From positions 128,968,758-129,032,757 of the forward strand of contig NC_134536.1 in NCBI RefSeq assembly GCF_050624435.1: 64,000 nt of DNA, given 5' to 3'. How positions within the stretch are numbered: the stretch's first letter is position 1; each line of letters opens with the position of its first letter. Of this stretch, positions 14,771 to 26,199 are shown piece by piece. Made by a program: the position numbers and the translations under genes. The notes beneath the pieces are model-generated. The model worked only from the letters and a program-made list of their open reading frames with translations, was not told the origin of the DNA and made no database searches. Source of the stretch: Tenrec ecaudatus. Lineage: Eukaryota; Chordata; Mammalia; Afrosoricida; Tenrecidae.

Positions 14771-15989
14771 AACAGTAACAGCATAGTCTCGGGACGTAAA
14801 CCCCGTATGAACCATACATCACCTCCCTTTTATGCACCTCACCAGAGCCATCTTGTAGGAGGAGACCTCACATTGTCTGGGTCACTCCTTCAAGAGAGGA
14901 GAGCATCCACTTGAGGCTGGGATACATTGATGGACCTGCACTGGAAGGGAAGAATGTTGAAGGAAAATCAAGCCAAGTGCAGGGAGAGGAGCATTTCTGC
15001 TGCGGAGGAGACCGAGAGCTCTGTTGGCGAGTATGGTGGGTGACTGAGAAGAAGTAACCTCACATCAGGAAGGGATGATGAACAATGGTGGTAGGGAACC
15101 TACAGGGACATGGGCCCAGATTTTATGGTCCCAGATAGACTCTATAAACACATTTCTACCCAACTGTCAATGAAACACACATGGACTAAGCTCAATGGTG
15201 ACCTTGGACGCTGACCTTGAGGGCAGCCTGGTATATCTCAGGGGCTACACCAGAAGGACATCGCATAGAGGTCCGACTGAGTAAACTGAGTCCTGCTTTA
15301 AAGGTGCCTGCGCCTTTGGATTGAGGATTGGGGTACTGGGATGGGAGAGGAAGCGGAGGGTGGTTCCTCCAGACCTGTGGGACTGGCAGTCACTGGACCT
15401 TGGGGGAACCCCGTTTGGTGGATGTCCAATGGAAAGGGACCAAACATCACCATTTATTTAGTATCTCGATGTCCCCCTTGCAGCGACATGACAGGTTTTG
15501 ATCAGTTGGGCAGGGATTTGAACTTGGAAGAACTGATTCAGGAAGTTTCCCCCTGGCACCAGCCCCCATGCGTAGGGTCCACAGAGCTCAATCGATTGAA
15601 CTGTGAAGAGCAACAGCTCCTGGGGTGCTGCTCACGGTGGAGCTGTCCTGGCTTAGACTCCTCATACCCACAGTGTCCAGCGTGCTGTGTCATTGGAAAG
15701 ACTGAAGATGTTACCCATGCCATCGCCTCCTACCCCAGGGGGATGATGGACAACATTTTACTCTTCCGTTTCTATGGGTTGTTTTCCTGCTTTTATTTTG
15801 TTTGTTTGTTGTTGTCTGCTGGTTGGTTTGTTGCTCTTGTTGGGGTAGTTGGTTTTATGGATTTTGAATTTGTCATCCTACAACTGCCCAAGTAAACCTG
15901 AGTCGTGCATATCCAGGGACAAGCAGATGGAGTCTGGGCTCCCACTGAACTCTAACCCCAATCCAAGAGCAGCTAGTTCTAATAACATG
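14771..15989. other. Intergenic, possibly old L1 3' UTR
   Basis: No gene recognised. The 184-codon open frame at 15341-15895 is probably spurious: it ends in a low-complexity TTTG-rich stretch, has no splice or family signature, and runs into L1-related sequence. Confidence 0.5.
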
Positions 15990-16200
15990 GCCCTGCTTGA
16001 TACTCGTCTTCATCATATGGTCACTGAAGATAAGGGTGCTACAGCAAAGTGTGGTGAAGAAAGTGGATGGTGCCCGGCTATCAATCAGAATAGTGTCTGG
16101 GGTCTTAAAGGCTTGTATTCAAAAAGGCAGCCATCTAAGCAAGCCATCAACTAAGTCCACATGGAAAAAGCACACCCGGTTGTGTGATCCAAAGACAACA
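15990..16200 (+). mobile_element. Diverged L1 3' UTR module
   Basis: Shows the same order of blocks as 6600-6790 (GGATGGTGCCCGGCTATCAA, TCTGGGGTCTTAAAGGCTTG, AAGTCCACATGGAAAAAGCA) at lower identity, so it is an older subfamily or copy. Confidence 0.7.
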
Positions 16201-16369
16201 ATAACAAGATTCAACTACAACAAAGGCAAAGTATCAGAGCCTAAAATGCAAACACCCGATTTCTGGAGAGTATAGAGGACAGTGGGGTCCTCAAACCCAT
16301 CTGCAGAGGAGCCAGTCAGATTAAGCCACTGACAGGTCCCCACTAGCCACAGGTGAGGGTCTCACCAGA

Positions 16370-16560
16370 AGTAAAACCAGAATGCTTCTAAGAAATGAGG
16401 AGAACTAAGCTTTGTCTCCTGTACTTTTGGCATATTGGCAGGAGAGCCCATCATTGAGGAAAGACATGTTGGTTGATAAAGGAGAGGGTCAATGAAAAAG
16501 AGGAAGTTTCTCAATGAAGCGCCAGAATAGTAGCTTAAAGTCACAAAGGTCTTTGGAGAA
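16370..16560 (+). mobile_element. RTE 3' UTR fragment
   Basis: Repeats the tail blocks of 14497-14690: AACCAGAATGCTTCTAAGAA, GGAGAGCCCATCATTG, GAGGGTCAATGAAAAAGAGG. Confidence 0.75.
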
Positions 16561-17535
16561 GGGAGATAATGGAACATTCAACGGCAGACTAAAGCCCTAG
16601 AATATGATGAAATAATACAAAAACACTCCAGGTTACATTACCACCCCCAGGGGATAGTGAGAGGCTTTCACACAGACCTCTACAATTTCCACTATATGAC
16701 AAAATAAAAGATTATTTTTAATTCATTTATGAGAACATTTGACTAAAGATTCTCAATGTAACATGGAATTCGGTATTAAAGGTTGTAGCACTGTTCAGTG
16801 TACTGTGGAAACACAGACACACACTGTAACTGCTATGGGCATCAGAATATCTCCAGGGGGTTTCTTCTGGATCCAATATTCACTACATGTTTAATTTTTT
16901 TAATAAATCATTTTATTGGGGATACATGTATAATTTTGTAATAAAGTCCAAATCTCTAAAATTTAGATTAGAGACTTCTTTTTTTTATTAGATACTTCTG
17001 AGAAGAAAGCTGAACTATCTATAAAAGAGGAAATTGAGGAGAAAAAATTTTAAAGTGATATTTAATCTGCTGAGAGCGTAGATCTAGCCACTAAGTACAT
17101 AGTTGTTGGACATCTCCTTAGGTAGTAAGTAGTACAGATTATAAAAGATTGAGACATAATCATTGCCCTTGAGCTTTTACCAAAAATAAATCCCTAGTCA
17201 GTAAATCATAAAGCACTGTAATAAATGATTTAATTAAATGATGTTGATAAATATATAGTAAAAGCAATGATTAATTTTGTCTGATGATGAGAACAAATGA
17301 TTTAGTGAGGAAGTTGGTGGGCTTCCAAACTTGATAAATCTTTGTTAAAGTACAGTGTTTCCCACAGGAAGACACATAACACCCTGATGGGATACAAGTT
17401 ATTTTTAGATGATACACTCAATGAATGTTTTTCATTAAAAAATACACCCAAAATACCACCATTTTATTGGGAACTAATTCAGATACCAGTATCATTCCAT
17501 ATGGGTAGTTATATAATCATTTGTCAATCTGAAAG
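16561..17535. other. AT-rich intergenic DNA
   Basis: A ~50-bp L1 end remnant, minus orientation, may lie at about 16890-16940 (ATAAATCATTTTATTGGGGA). Otherwise nothing recognised. Confidence 0.5.
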
Positions 17536-17900
17536 GATTAAGAGTGAAGGGGTGGAGTCCAGACTGTCAATCAGGTCATAACCAATGAAACCTCTGTGTG
17601 GGCATGGCCTTCTCCTGAGGAGTCTGGGAACTCCGGTATTTCCTCCTTGGAGGTGGGAGATACTCTCTCTCTTTTTACTCCCTTGGAGACATTGCAGCTG
17701 ACAGGACACATGGAACTATGCTAGTGCCCTGAGCTGGAGGAGCCACGTGGAGACCCACACCAGCACTGAGATGCTTCCACCACCACTGGATCCACAAGAC
17801 TTTGCACCCACTGGCCTGTGATCTTCCTGCATTCAGCTTAATTTAATGTGTCTCATAAGTCTGAAGAGGACTTTATAGATGGGTATTGCACATATGGGCT
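17536..17900 (-). repeat. Interspersed repeat of the TGTGTTAG/CTAACACA group, partial
   Basis: GGGTGGAGTCCAGACTGTCA followed by ATCAGGTCATA matches in reverse complement the end of the repeat at 42930-43740. Class not determined (LTR or DNA transposon). Confidence 0.5.
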
Positions 17901-18317
17901 AATATCGGCCTTATGGACTTGACTGGACTGGGGTGGGCTCATTTCTCAATATTCAGTTGCTCTTGTATACAAAGCTCTTTCTTAAACACATGAGGGTCTC
18001 TAAGAATCGGTTTTTCTACTCTGCCCGGACGAATGCACCATCGGTCAACCACATCAAGCATTTCATGCACTGGCTGCCACAATCAGTGTCCAAACACTCT
18101 GCTCCTTTCTCAACTCCTCCACATGAGCCCCCTTTACGACCACCACCCGCTTTCTTTATTTAAATTGACTTCCCATGGGAGAACCAAACTTTTAAAAGTG
18201 ACATAACTTTATATCCAGGTAAAATAATTAAGTGGGACAACTAAGTGGAGCATAAAAAGAAAAGCTCCCAGACGATAAACAATTAAGGATTTGTAACCCC
18301 CGCACACAATTCCAAGG

Positions 18318-18430
18318 GAGAAAGAATGCGGCTCTCTCCTCCCATAAAGAGTTCCGTCTCGGAAACCTACAAGTTCTACTTGGTCTCCGAGGGTCACTAT
18401 GACCCAGAATCGACTTGGTGACAGTGAATT
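18318..18430 (+). repeat. AfroSINE-type SINE, 3' half
   Basis: Has AAGGGAGAAAGAATGCGGCT, CTCGGAAACCTACAAGTTCT and the terminal GGGTCACTATGACCCAGAAT with CGACTTGGTGACAGTGA. Confidence 0.8.
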
Positions 18431-18439
18431 AGGAGTGCT

Positions 18440-19284
18440 TTTTATTAAAAACACAATTCCAAGATTAACTTCCTTTTTACACATAATGAATCAGAAGAGA
18501 CTTTTTTCCTTGACTGTCTAAGTGTAATGGGTGTGAATTATTGTAATACTGGTACTGCCAGTGTTGAACTTACCACTAGCAACACAGACAGATCTGCTCC
18601 AAGGGCACATCCATTTCTTGCTGTAGGAAGAAGAAGGAGAACGGTGTGAAAGGGCAATGGCTTTAGAACCTGAAATTGTCACCCTGCAGACCCCTTTAAG
18701 CCGCAGAAAGACATATCCTGCGGTGTGAACTAACCTTTCTTCTCATGTCTGTTTTTGAATCGAAAGAGAACCCAAGTAATTGTCGGCATCCCAGTGGACC
18801 ATGGGGAGATTGATGTCAAACGTTTCTGGGAGGCAATGCAGCCAGAGTGTGTTTCAAGGGTGCAAAGCTAATGGTGAAAATAATAAGACTTCTTGAGTCT
18901 CCATCAGTTGGCCTTTGGACCATCCGGCAGAACCTCACATTCAGTTCTCGTCAACCATAAGATAAGGTGCCTGCAACATTATATCCCCGTGACTCCTGAT
19001 TATAAATATGCTTCCCATTAAGTAGACTCTTTTTTTGCTTGTGAACCATTCAGCCCTTAAATTATTTAATTCTCCATTTGCTGTGGGTGGATTTGGCAAT
19101 TGGTACGACTGGAATATAATCATTAAATATGAAAACAGTTCAATTCACAAAGACTGCGTAGCATCTTTAAACCAAAGACAGTTTCAGCTCAATGCATGAC
19201 CCGGAGGAGACAACCACGAGTGGAGAAAGCCCTTAGACAGTACATGCTTGCTGTCGCGATAGTAATCACTGCACATGGACTGTG
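18440..19284. other. Intergenic, probably unique sequence
   Basis: No gene, RNA or repeat recognised. Confidence 0.5.
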
Positions 19285-19475
19285 AAGCCTGGGGGAGCTG
19301 TGGGCTAAGCACGGGACTGTAAAGGCTGCAGGGTTGGTGGTTCAGACCCACCAGTCACACCATGGAGAATGGCGAAGCTGTTCCCATCAAGACTTACAAT
19401 CACAGAAACCGTACGCAGCAGGTCTACTCTGTCCTATGGGATCACTACGAGTCGGAAGTGACCCGCTGGCAGTTG
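19285..19475 (+). repeat. AfroSINE-type SINE, near full length
   Basis: GGAGCTGTGGGCTAAGCACG head, B-box-like GGTTCAGACCCACCAG, then CACAGAAACCGTACGCAGCA and CTATGGGATCACTACGAGTC tail. Confidence 0.85.
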
Positions 19476-19479
19476 TGTT

Positions 19480-19970
19480 TTGTGTGGGCACATAGACTAT
19501 CGTTTTGAGGAAGAAATGCAGTGTTTGGGTTCCCATAAAATGGGATTTGGGGGGGCTTATTTGAAACGGTTGCTCAGTTTGATCCACTTTCAGCAGTTTA
19601 CATCTCAAAATGCAGCAACGCAGAGAAAGGCAACCCATCGTAGACGCATAAAACAGCACAGGAAAATGAATAAAGCTAAGTGATAAAGTTCAATCAACGG
19701 TTTTTAGGGAATTAAGTATAGCCGATAACTCAGTTTGCAGATGCCGCTCCTGATCTTTCTCCTACAGTACGCTGGGTACGCTCTCCAGATGCGAATGTCC
19801 AACAGACAGAGACTCTGTTGAGTTCTCTAATCCCACTTACTAGCTTAACAATAATAGGGGTGAAGAAATTGCAAGGCAAATACCTCGCTATGTCTGTGAC
19901 ATTTGCAAAATTAATTTTTCCAAGTCTAGAGACCAGTCCTACAGCCATGTTGCCATATGGTAAGATGTTT
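19480..19970. other. Intergenic, nothing recognised
   Basis: Short open frames only; none resembles a known family. Confidence 0.5.
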
Positions 19971-19974
19971 TAAA

Positions 19975-20064
19975 GGCACGCCACATACCACCCCGGATGT
20001 TTCCAATCTCGTCTGACCCGGGAAGCAAAGCAGTGTCGGCACTGGTCAGTACTCGGATGGGAGA
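19975..20064 (+). pseudogene. 5S rRNA pseudogene fragment (or 5S-derived SINE head)
   Basis: About 90 nt align with the first three quarters of 5S rRNA: CATACCACC, AATCTCGTCTGA, GGGAAGCAAAGCAG, GTCAGTACTCGGATGGGAGA. Then it breaks into an A-rich AAAAATTAAG. The internal Pol III control region is partly kept but the 3' end is gone and several bases differ, so it is not a functional 5S gene. Confidence 0.85.
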
Positions 20065-20445
20065 AAAATTAAGAATGCATTAAATATGTCACCTCCATCG
20101 CATGGCTACACATTCACTGAATCCTGTAAGACGTGGTCGAGTAGCTTGTCTGGAAGCAGTTGGTTTTTCGATTGTTTTGTGATTCTACACAGTTTTCGCT
20201 GCACTCCCTCACCAGTGTGCACGGCTCAAAATACATGTAGGTAGAGATTGTGTATTAAAGTAACACATCAAAACACATGTTATAGCGATTAGTACAATTC
20301 TGGAATCATACACTTGGACCTTAGAAAATATTAGTCAAAAAAAGAAAAGATTATTCAAGAACAAACACATAAAGGAGGTACTAAAAAATTGCCAACATTA
20401 CTAGTAGAGGTTGTGGAATTGGAGAATGTTTTGCTGCGTATATTT

Positions 20446-20552
20446 ATTTTTTAATCATTTATCAGGGGCTTGTACAACTCTTATCACAATCCATACATGC
20501 ATCCATTGTGTCAAGCACACTTGTACATTTTGTTGCCATCATCATTCTCAAA
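20446..20552 (-). mobile_element. Severely 5'-truncated L1 (about 107 bp)
   Basis: Minus-orientation L1 3' terminus (ATCAGGGGCTTGTACAACTC). Flanked by TTGCTGCGTATATTT (20431-20445) and TTGCTGCCTATATTT (20553-20567), a 15-bp target-site duplication with one mismatch. Confidence 0.85.
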
Positions 20553-20567
20553 TTGCTGCCTATATTT

Positions 20568-21927
20568 GTGCCTCAATTAGAAACCGTTCCATGCATAACA
20601 ATGAGCACCAGGAAGAGGTTCTAGAATTGGATATGGTGATCATTATACAACCCTTCCTGGTATGACTGAATTACTGAATTGTATGACATGTGGATGAAGT
20701 GCCAATAAAACTGTTCAGAAAATTGTCCCCCAAATGCAGGCACTGGATCATGGGGTTACTAGGCTGTGTGGAATAATGTATTACAGCGTTTTCATCAGAC
20801 AAGTCAAGCTCTTCAAGATTCAGAAGCAAATGTTTTTGTTTACTTATTTTATGCTTTAAGGTGAAGGATTTAATAATGTTTACACTCCAAAGTATTGGGT
20901 ATTATTTAAAACTAATTTTTATTGGCTGTTACATCCTCTATAAATTACAAGAGAGGGGACAGTGTACGCTTTTCTCAGACTGCTCTAAAGCAGAAATACA
21001 AGGATTTAAAAATACATCTTGAGTCGGGGAGGGGGTGGGTAGTGGGGCACAGAAGAGTTTTCAAAGCGGATGGCAACTTGACACATTAGCCAGGGAAATA
21101 CATTTCCCTGTGTGTAACGTTTATTGGAAACACAGGGAAAGGCTGCATTTGGCTGAAGCTTCTACTTTCCTCCGATTAGGTAAAGTGTAATCAAAGCAAC
21201 GGTTATCCAGGGATGTGAAAACCAAACAAAAAACTTCCTGTTTCCCAGGGATTTTGTAACATTCAACAAGAAACAGTACTTATCTCAAGAAAATGCTGCC
21301 TCATCAGAAATGGGACGTTCAAAGTGGTTTATCCAGGACATCTTATCTTTGCACCAGGGAAAAGAGACATTTTATTAAAATCACACCAATCCTCAGGTAG
21401 GTGTCTAAAAAGAAAGGACTTAAAAAAGAAAAAGAAGATAATGCATTCTGAAATTAGCAAGTTTACAGCCTTTTCTAGAGTACTGGCAAAATTAAATGTA
21501 TTGATTTCTGTTAAGCTCTTTCTTTTTACTTAAAGAGACTTTTGTACCAACTAGCCAGCACTGATACTGAAAGTTACCCTAGTGACAAGAAATGGCACAC
21601 TGAGCCAGAAATCATTAAACATGTCGTTCTCGTTACCGAATGATAATGAAAGGCAAATTATTCATTTCCAGTGACCATTATTTTAAGATGGTTTTGGACA
21701 ACGAAAACGTATTTCTGGATCTCTATGTTGCAAGGATCAGTAAAGCTCCTTAGAACCACATCCCTTTTTCTCTAAGATGTAAACAGTGTTTCCAGAGTGC
21801 CCTATTCAGAAGATACATTTTTCATCTAAAGTGTGAAAAGGGGATACTGGAAAAGTTAAAAATTGAACTACAGTTCCACCAGATGACCCCCAAAAGCAAA
21901 GTGTTTTTCCAGCACAGGTCAGGTAGT
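20568..21927. other. Intergenic, AT-rich, no gene seen
   Basis: No recognised family. Short frames only. Confidence 0.5.
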
Positions 21928-22390
21928 GTGTTAGTTAGGTTTTCTTGTGCCAACCTGGCCAATAGGAACACGTGGGATTAATCAAGTCACAGGGATTGGA
22001 GGACAAATTGATAAATGGCTCTGCAAAGCTGTCCCACCCTCCACCCCCTTTGGTGATCAGTGTGTGTTGGGGCTGTGTGCTGCCAGTCCTCTGCCTCAGC
22101 CTGTGAGCTACACTACCTGTGGACCAGACCAACTCATGGATCCTGTCCCTAGAGCTTGAGGCTCCTTTAGACCTGAGGAGCCTGCTTGAGGCTGGTGGAT
22201 TCTGTCGCCTTGCATTACTTGTGTTCAATATTCCATCCGAACCAGCCTGCTTTGCTAAGCTCCAGAGATACTGACTGTTGCTGACCCACCCAGCTGCTTG
22301 CTGCCTGTGGGCAGACTCTGCTTGCCTTGGCCCAGGGAGGACTCTGCTGTCTGCTTCCTTGCTTTCCTGAGATGAAAACCAGACCTAACA
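21928..22390 (-). repeat. Interspersed repeat with TGTGTTAG terminus, reverse copy
   Basis: Begins TGTGTTAGTTAGGTTTTCTT, then GTGCCAACCTGGCCAATA, which is the reverse complement of the end of the repeat at 61755-62270 (CAGCCAGGTTGGCACAATAA). A TG...CA boundary suits an LTR, but no internal retroviral genes are seen. Confidence 0.6.
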
Positions 22391-22544
22391 CAGGTGGTTA
22401 CAAAGTATCACCCACATGTCTGAGTCAGGCAGTGTGGTGTACACCCACCCTATACTCTGTTCATGATGCTCCACATAGGTATTTACCAAATATATTTATG
22501 GTAACACTGCCCCATTGACAGAATGAAGAACCCTCTTGGTTTTT

Positions 22545-23580
22545 TAAAATTGTTTTATTAGGGGCTCATACAACTCTTATCACAATCCATACAAACATCA
22601 ATTGTATAAAGCACATCTGTACATTCATTGCCCTCATCATTCTCAAAATATTTGCTCTTCACTTAAGCCCTTGGTATCAGGTCCTCATTTTTATCCTCCC
22701 TCCCCACACCCCCTTCCCTCATGAGCCCTTGATAATTTATAAATTATTATTTTGTCATATCTTGCCCTGTCCGACATCTTCCTGGCCTTCACCCCCTTTC
22801 CTGTTGTCCGTCCCCCAGGGAGGAGGTCACATCTAGATCCTTGTAATCGGGTCCCTCTTTCCAGCCCACTCTCCTTCTACCCTCCCAGTATCAACACTCA
22901 CACCGCTGGTCCTGAAGGGACCATACACCCCAGATTCTCTGTTTCCAGTTCCTATCTGTACCAGTGTGCAACCTCTGGTCTAGACAGACTTGCAAGGTAG
23001 AATTCGGATCATGATAGTGGGTGGTGGTGGGGAGGAAGCATTTAAGAACTAGAGGGATGGGGGGAAAAAAAGAGGACCTGATGCAAGGGGCTTAAGTGAA
23101 GAGCAAATGCCTTGAGAATGATTGGGACAGGGAATGTATGGGTGTGCTTTATACAATTGATGTATGTATATGTATGGATTGTGGTAAGAGTTGTTGGAGT
23201 CCCTAATAAAATGTAAAAGAAGAAAAGAGGAGAAAAAAATGATTAGGGCAAAGACTGTACAGATGTGCTTTATACAATTGATGTATGTATATGTATGAAC
23301 TGTGAAAAGAATTGTATCAGCCCCAATAAATTGTTAAAAAAAAAAAAAAAAAAAGAACTAGAGGGAAGTTGTATTTTTCATCATTGCTACATCACACCCT
23401 GACTGGCTTGTCTCCTCTCTTAGACCCCTCTGCAAGGGGATCTCCAGTGGCCGACAAATGGGCTTTGGGTCTCCACTCTGCACTCCCTGCCCTCATTCAC
23501 TAAGGTAAGATTTTTTGTTCTGATGATACCTTATTCCTGACCCCTTCATCACCTCATGATCACACAGGCTGGTGTGCGCT
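22545..23580 (-). mobile_element. L1 3' UTR segment, minus orientation
   Basis: Starts with the T-rich tail and TTTTATTAGGGGCTCATACA, and ends near CAGGCTGGTGTGCGCT. Possible 12-bp duplication CTCTTGGTTTTT (22533-22544) / CTCTTGATTTTT (23581-23592). Contains an opposite-strand insertion at 23058-23352. Confidence 0.8.
23058..23352 (+). mobile_element. L1 3' tail nested in opposite orientation, with doubled tail
   Basis: Plus-orientation L1 terminus appears twice: TGGATTGTGGTAAGAGTTGT then CCCTAATAAAATG near 23200, and again CCCCAATAAATTG plus A-run near 23320. Exact 14-bp target-site duplication AAGAACTAGAGGGA at 23044-23057 and 23353-23366. Confidence 0.92.
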
Positions 23581-23840
23581 CTCTTGATTTTTAAATGGTA
23601 ATTTTTTTCTCCCCCCTCCTGCCTCTTGGTAATTTCTTTATTTCTTCTTCTTTTCTGCCATCTTTTAAAGTCAGTAAAGCCAACTGGGGTGTTACAAACA
23701 TGAAATTCATTTGCAGGTCGTATCTGTTTTACCAGTAATGTTTGCCCTGAAGGAGAGACAGGCATTGGATCCACAAGTGTTTAGCTTTTTATAGCAGTTT
23801 AACCAAAGTGAGACAACAGGAAACTGCACTCATAACCCCT

Positions 23841-24027
23841 CCCCCCCCCCCCCCCCGCCTCTAAGAACTGCATGGCATCCCCTCAGGACAGGGGCCTGTG
23901 GGGTAAAGCTATCTTACTAGCAAGCTTTCGTCCCCCCGCCCCCTCTGAGAACTGCGTGGCGTCCCCTCGGGACAGGGGCCTGTGGGGTAAGGCTATATGG
24001 ATATTACTAGCAAGATTTCGTTCCTAG
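23841..24027. repeat. C16 run followed by a tandem duplication of ~85 bp
   Basis: Units at about 23857-23937 and 23938-24027 share GAACTGC(A/G)TGGC(A/G)TCCCCTC, GGACAGGGGCCTGTGGGGTA, and TTACTAGCAAG(C/A)TTTCGT. They differ at several sites and by a short indel. Confidence 0.85.
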
Positions 24028-26199
24028 AGTGGGTGCTGCTGGCTATTAGTCGGCTAGCAGCACTGGGGCCGTTTCTCGGGGTTCCTGGGGGCCCGGCTGG
24101 TTTGCCGCCCCTGTGATCTGCTTGCTGCCAGAGGGTGAACTCTCACACTCATCATCTGCATCATTTTCCCTTTTCCTCTCTTCATCTTCCTCAGGGAAAT
24201 GCCTGCTCATCTAAGCCAACTTGCTCGTGGAGCAGTTAGTCTGCCCAGAAACACACGCACGTGCGCGCGGCTAACTGCAGGAGGAGGGGAAGGCTGTTGT
24301 CCGCAAACAGAAATGCTCCCCAGGCACAACTGAGTGCCTGCCAGAGACGGATTACAGGTGACCACATACTGCACCACCACTGATACACTTGCCTCTGCGA
24401 GAACACCAAGTTACTTGAAATCGATTGCCCGTCCTAAGCCTTGTGACACGGAATGCATGAAATTAGCACAGGCCGCTTCCAAGGGCTAAGCACATGTTAT
24501 GGGGAGAGTAACGGCTTCCAGCTGACATGAGAACTAAGTGACGATTCAGAAAAGGCAGATTTTATGGAAGTAAGAAAGGATGATTCCATAATGCAAGTAA
24601 AATACAATGTGTCTTTCCTGATGTTGACAATGGCTTGATGCATAGGCCTAACTCCAGTGATCACAAACTGCACAGCAGAACCCTGACTTCCATCCCTAAA
24701 GAGAATCAGAACCCCTCCGGGCAGTGATCCAGGAGGGCTCGAGTCAGTACCCTTGTCACCTAGGGAAGTAGACACTGTCCGGCAGCTCAGTTGTGACAGA
24801 AGCCCTTGAAAACTTTATCAGCACAAAGAAATATTTTTAATTATAACATGTCAGAGATGAAAGGCCTACCTAAAAATAAAATACAGTGATTTGCTATTTG
24901 TTGTCTGATCGTGACATTTTCTTTTCTGACACCTTTGCTCATTCATAATCATCACCTGTGCTGCAAAGCAAGCGTCAGAACTGATGGAAGTCACTCGTTC
25001 ATTGCAGGAATTCTTATTGAAGCAACTCAGTTCACGGACTCGTTTTCTTGGCTGTAGAACACGTGGCATGATCTTTTGGTAGAAAGCAGTGTTGGTAGTA
25101 AAAATCTTAGTATCCCTGTATCCTCTAAAATTATAATTCAGTTCATCTCATTCCACTTAAAGGACATATGCAAATGCTAAACTTATCATTGCATGTAAAA
25201 GTTACATCACGGAGAGCTAGATATACATGTCTCTTACATGTCCCATTGGAACGCAGATGAAAGGTCATCTCAGGACCCTGACATGCCTTAATCTGGTCCT
25301 GCCGAGGGCACACTGACACCTGGAATTGTGGGTCATGTGTTTACAGTAACTCCCAAAGGCAGACATCTTGGCAGTCTCTATTTGGGACAGGTGGAAATTC
25401 ATTTTCAGGTGATGGATTCCCAATTCCAAACTCCAATCTCACTCCTCCCCCCTAAAACCATCAAACGTGCCTCCAAGTCAGTGTGGACTTAGGGCAGGAC
25501 TCTCCTCTACAGAGGCACTGCACTCCCTCTTTCAGGGTGATACTGGTGGATGTGCACCACCAGCCTTGAGGCTAGCAGTCAAGCATCAGCTGCTTACCTC
25601 ACTTACTGAGCGACCGAACTCCAGTCCAAGCTGCTGGAAATTTCCCCACCAACCTTGTCTACCCACATGCACAGGAATGCCGGTGGACGGGGGGGGGGGG
25701 GGGGGGGGGAGGTGTGATGAGGAAGGTCCCCATCTGCATGCACTCTGCAACAGTATCACCATAATGGACCCCTGGTGGCACCTTCCAATGTCCCACAGTC
25801 TGGTTAAGTGGGTGCGGAATCTGATTCCCCATGTCAATGGATTGTAACACTAGTCATGGTGATTCGATTACGATTAGACTTCACGTGCCCGTGAGGATTT
25901 CACCAGTGGATAGGCAGCCAGGTTCTTACACCGATTCATACCTTGCTCCAAGCCATTTCAAGAAGCGCTGACCCCCATTCATCTGTGGCGGCGGCTAGCG
26001 TGTTGCTGGGTGCTGGGATGCTGGGGGGGGGGGGGCAGCAGCACGTCAAACACCAGCAGGGTTATTTCTGGTGAGCAGGTTTCAGCTGAGCTTTCGGACT
26101 GAGAAGGAGTGGGCTACCTATTTTTGAGGGATTAGCTGTTTTGCAAACCTTCTGAGTAACAGCGGAGCACTGTCAGATAGTCAGAAGGTGAGCCCCTTG
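24028..26199. other. Intergenic, largely unique, with G-runs
   Basis: G21 at 25689-25709 and G13 at about 26023-26035. No exon, RNA or repeat family recognised in the rest. Confidence 0.55.

Noticed and set aside
15341-15895. 184-codon frame as a possible gene
   Set aside because: No family, no splice structure, low-complexity C-terminus, surrounded by LINE sequence.
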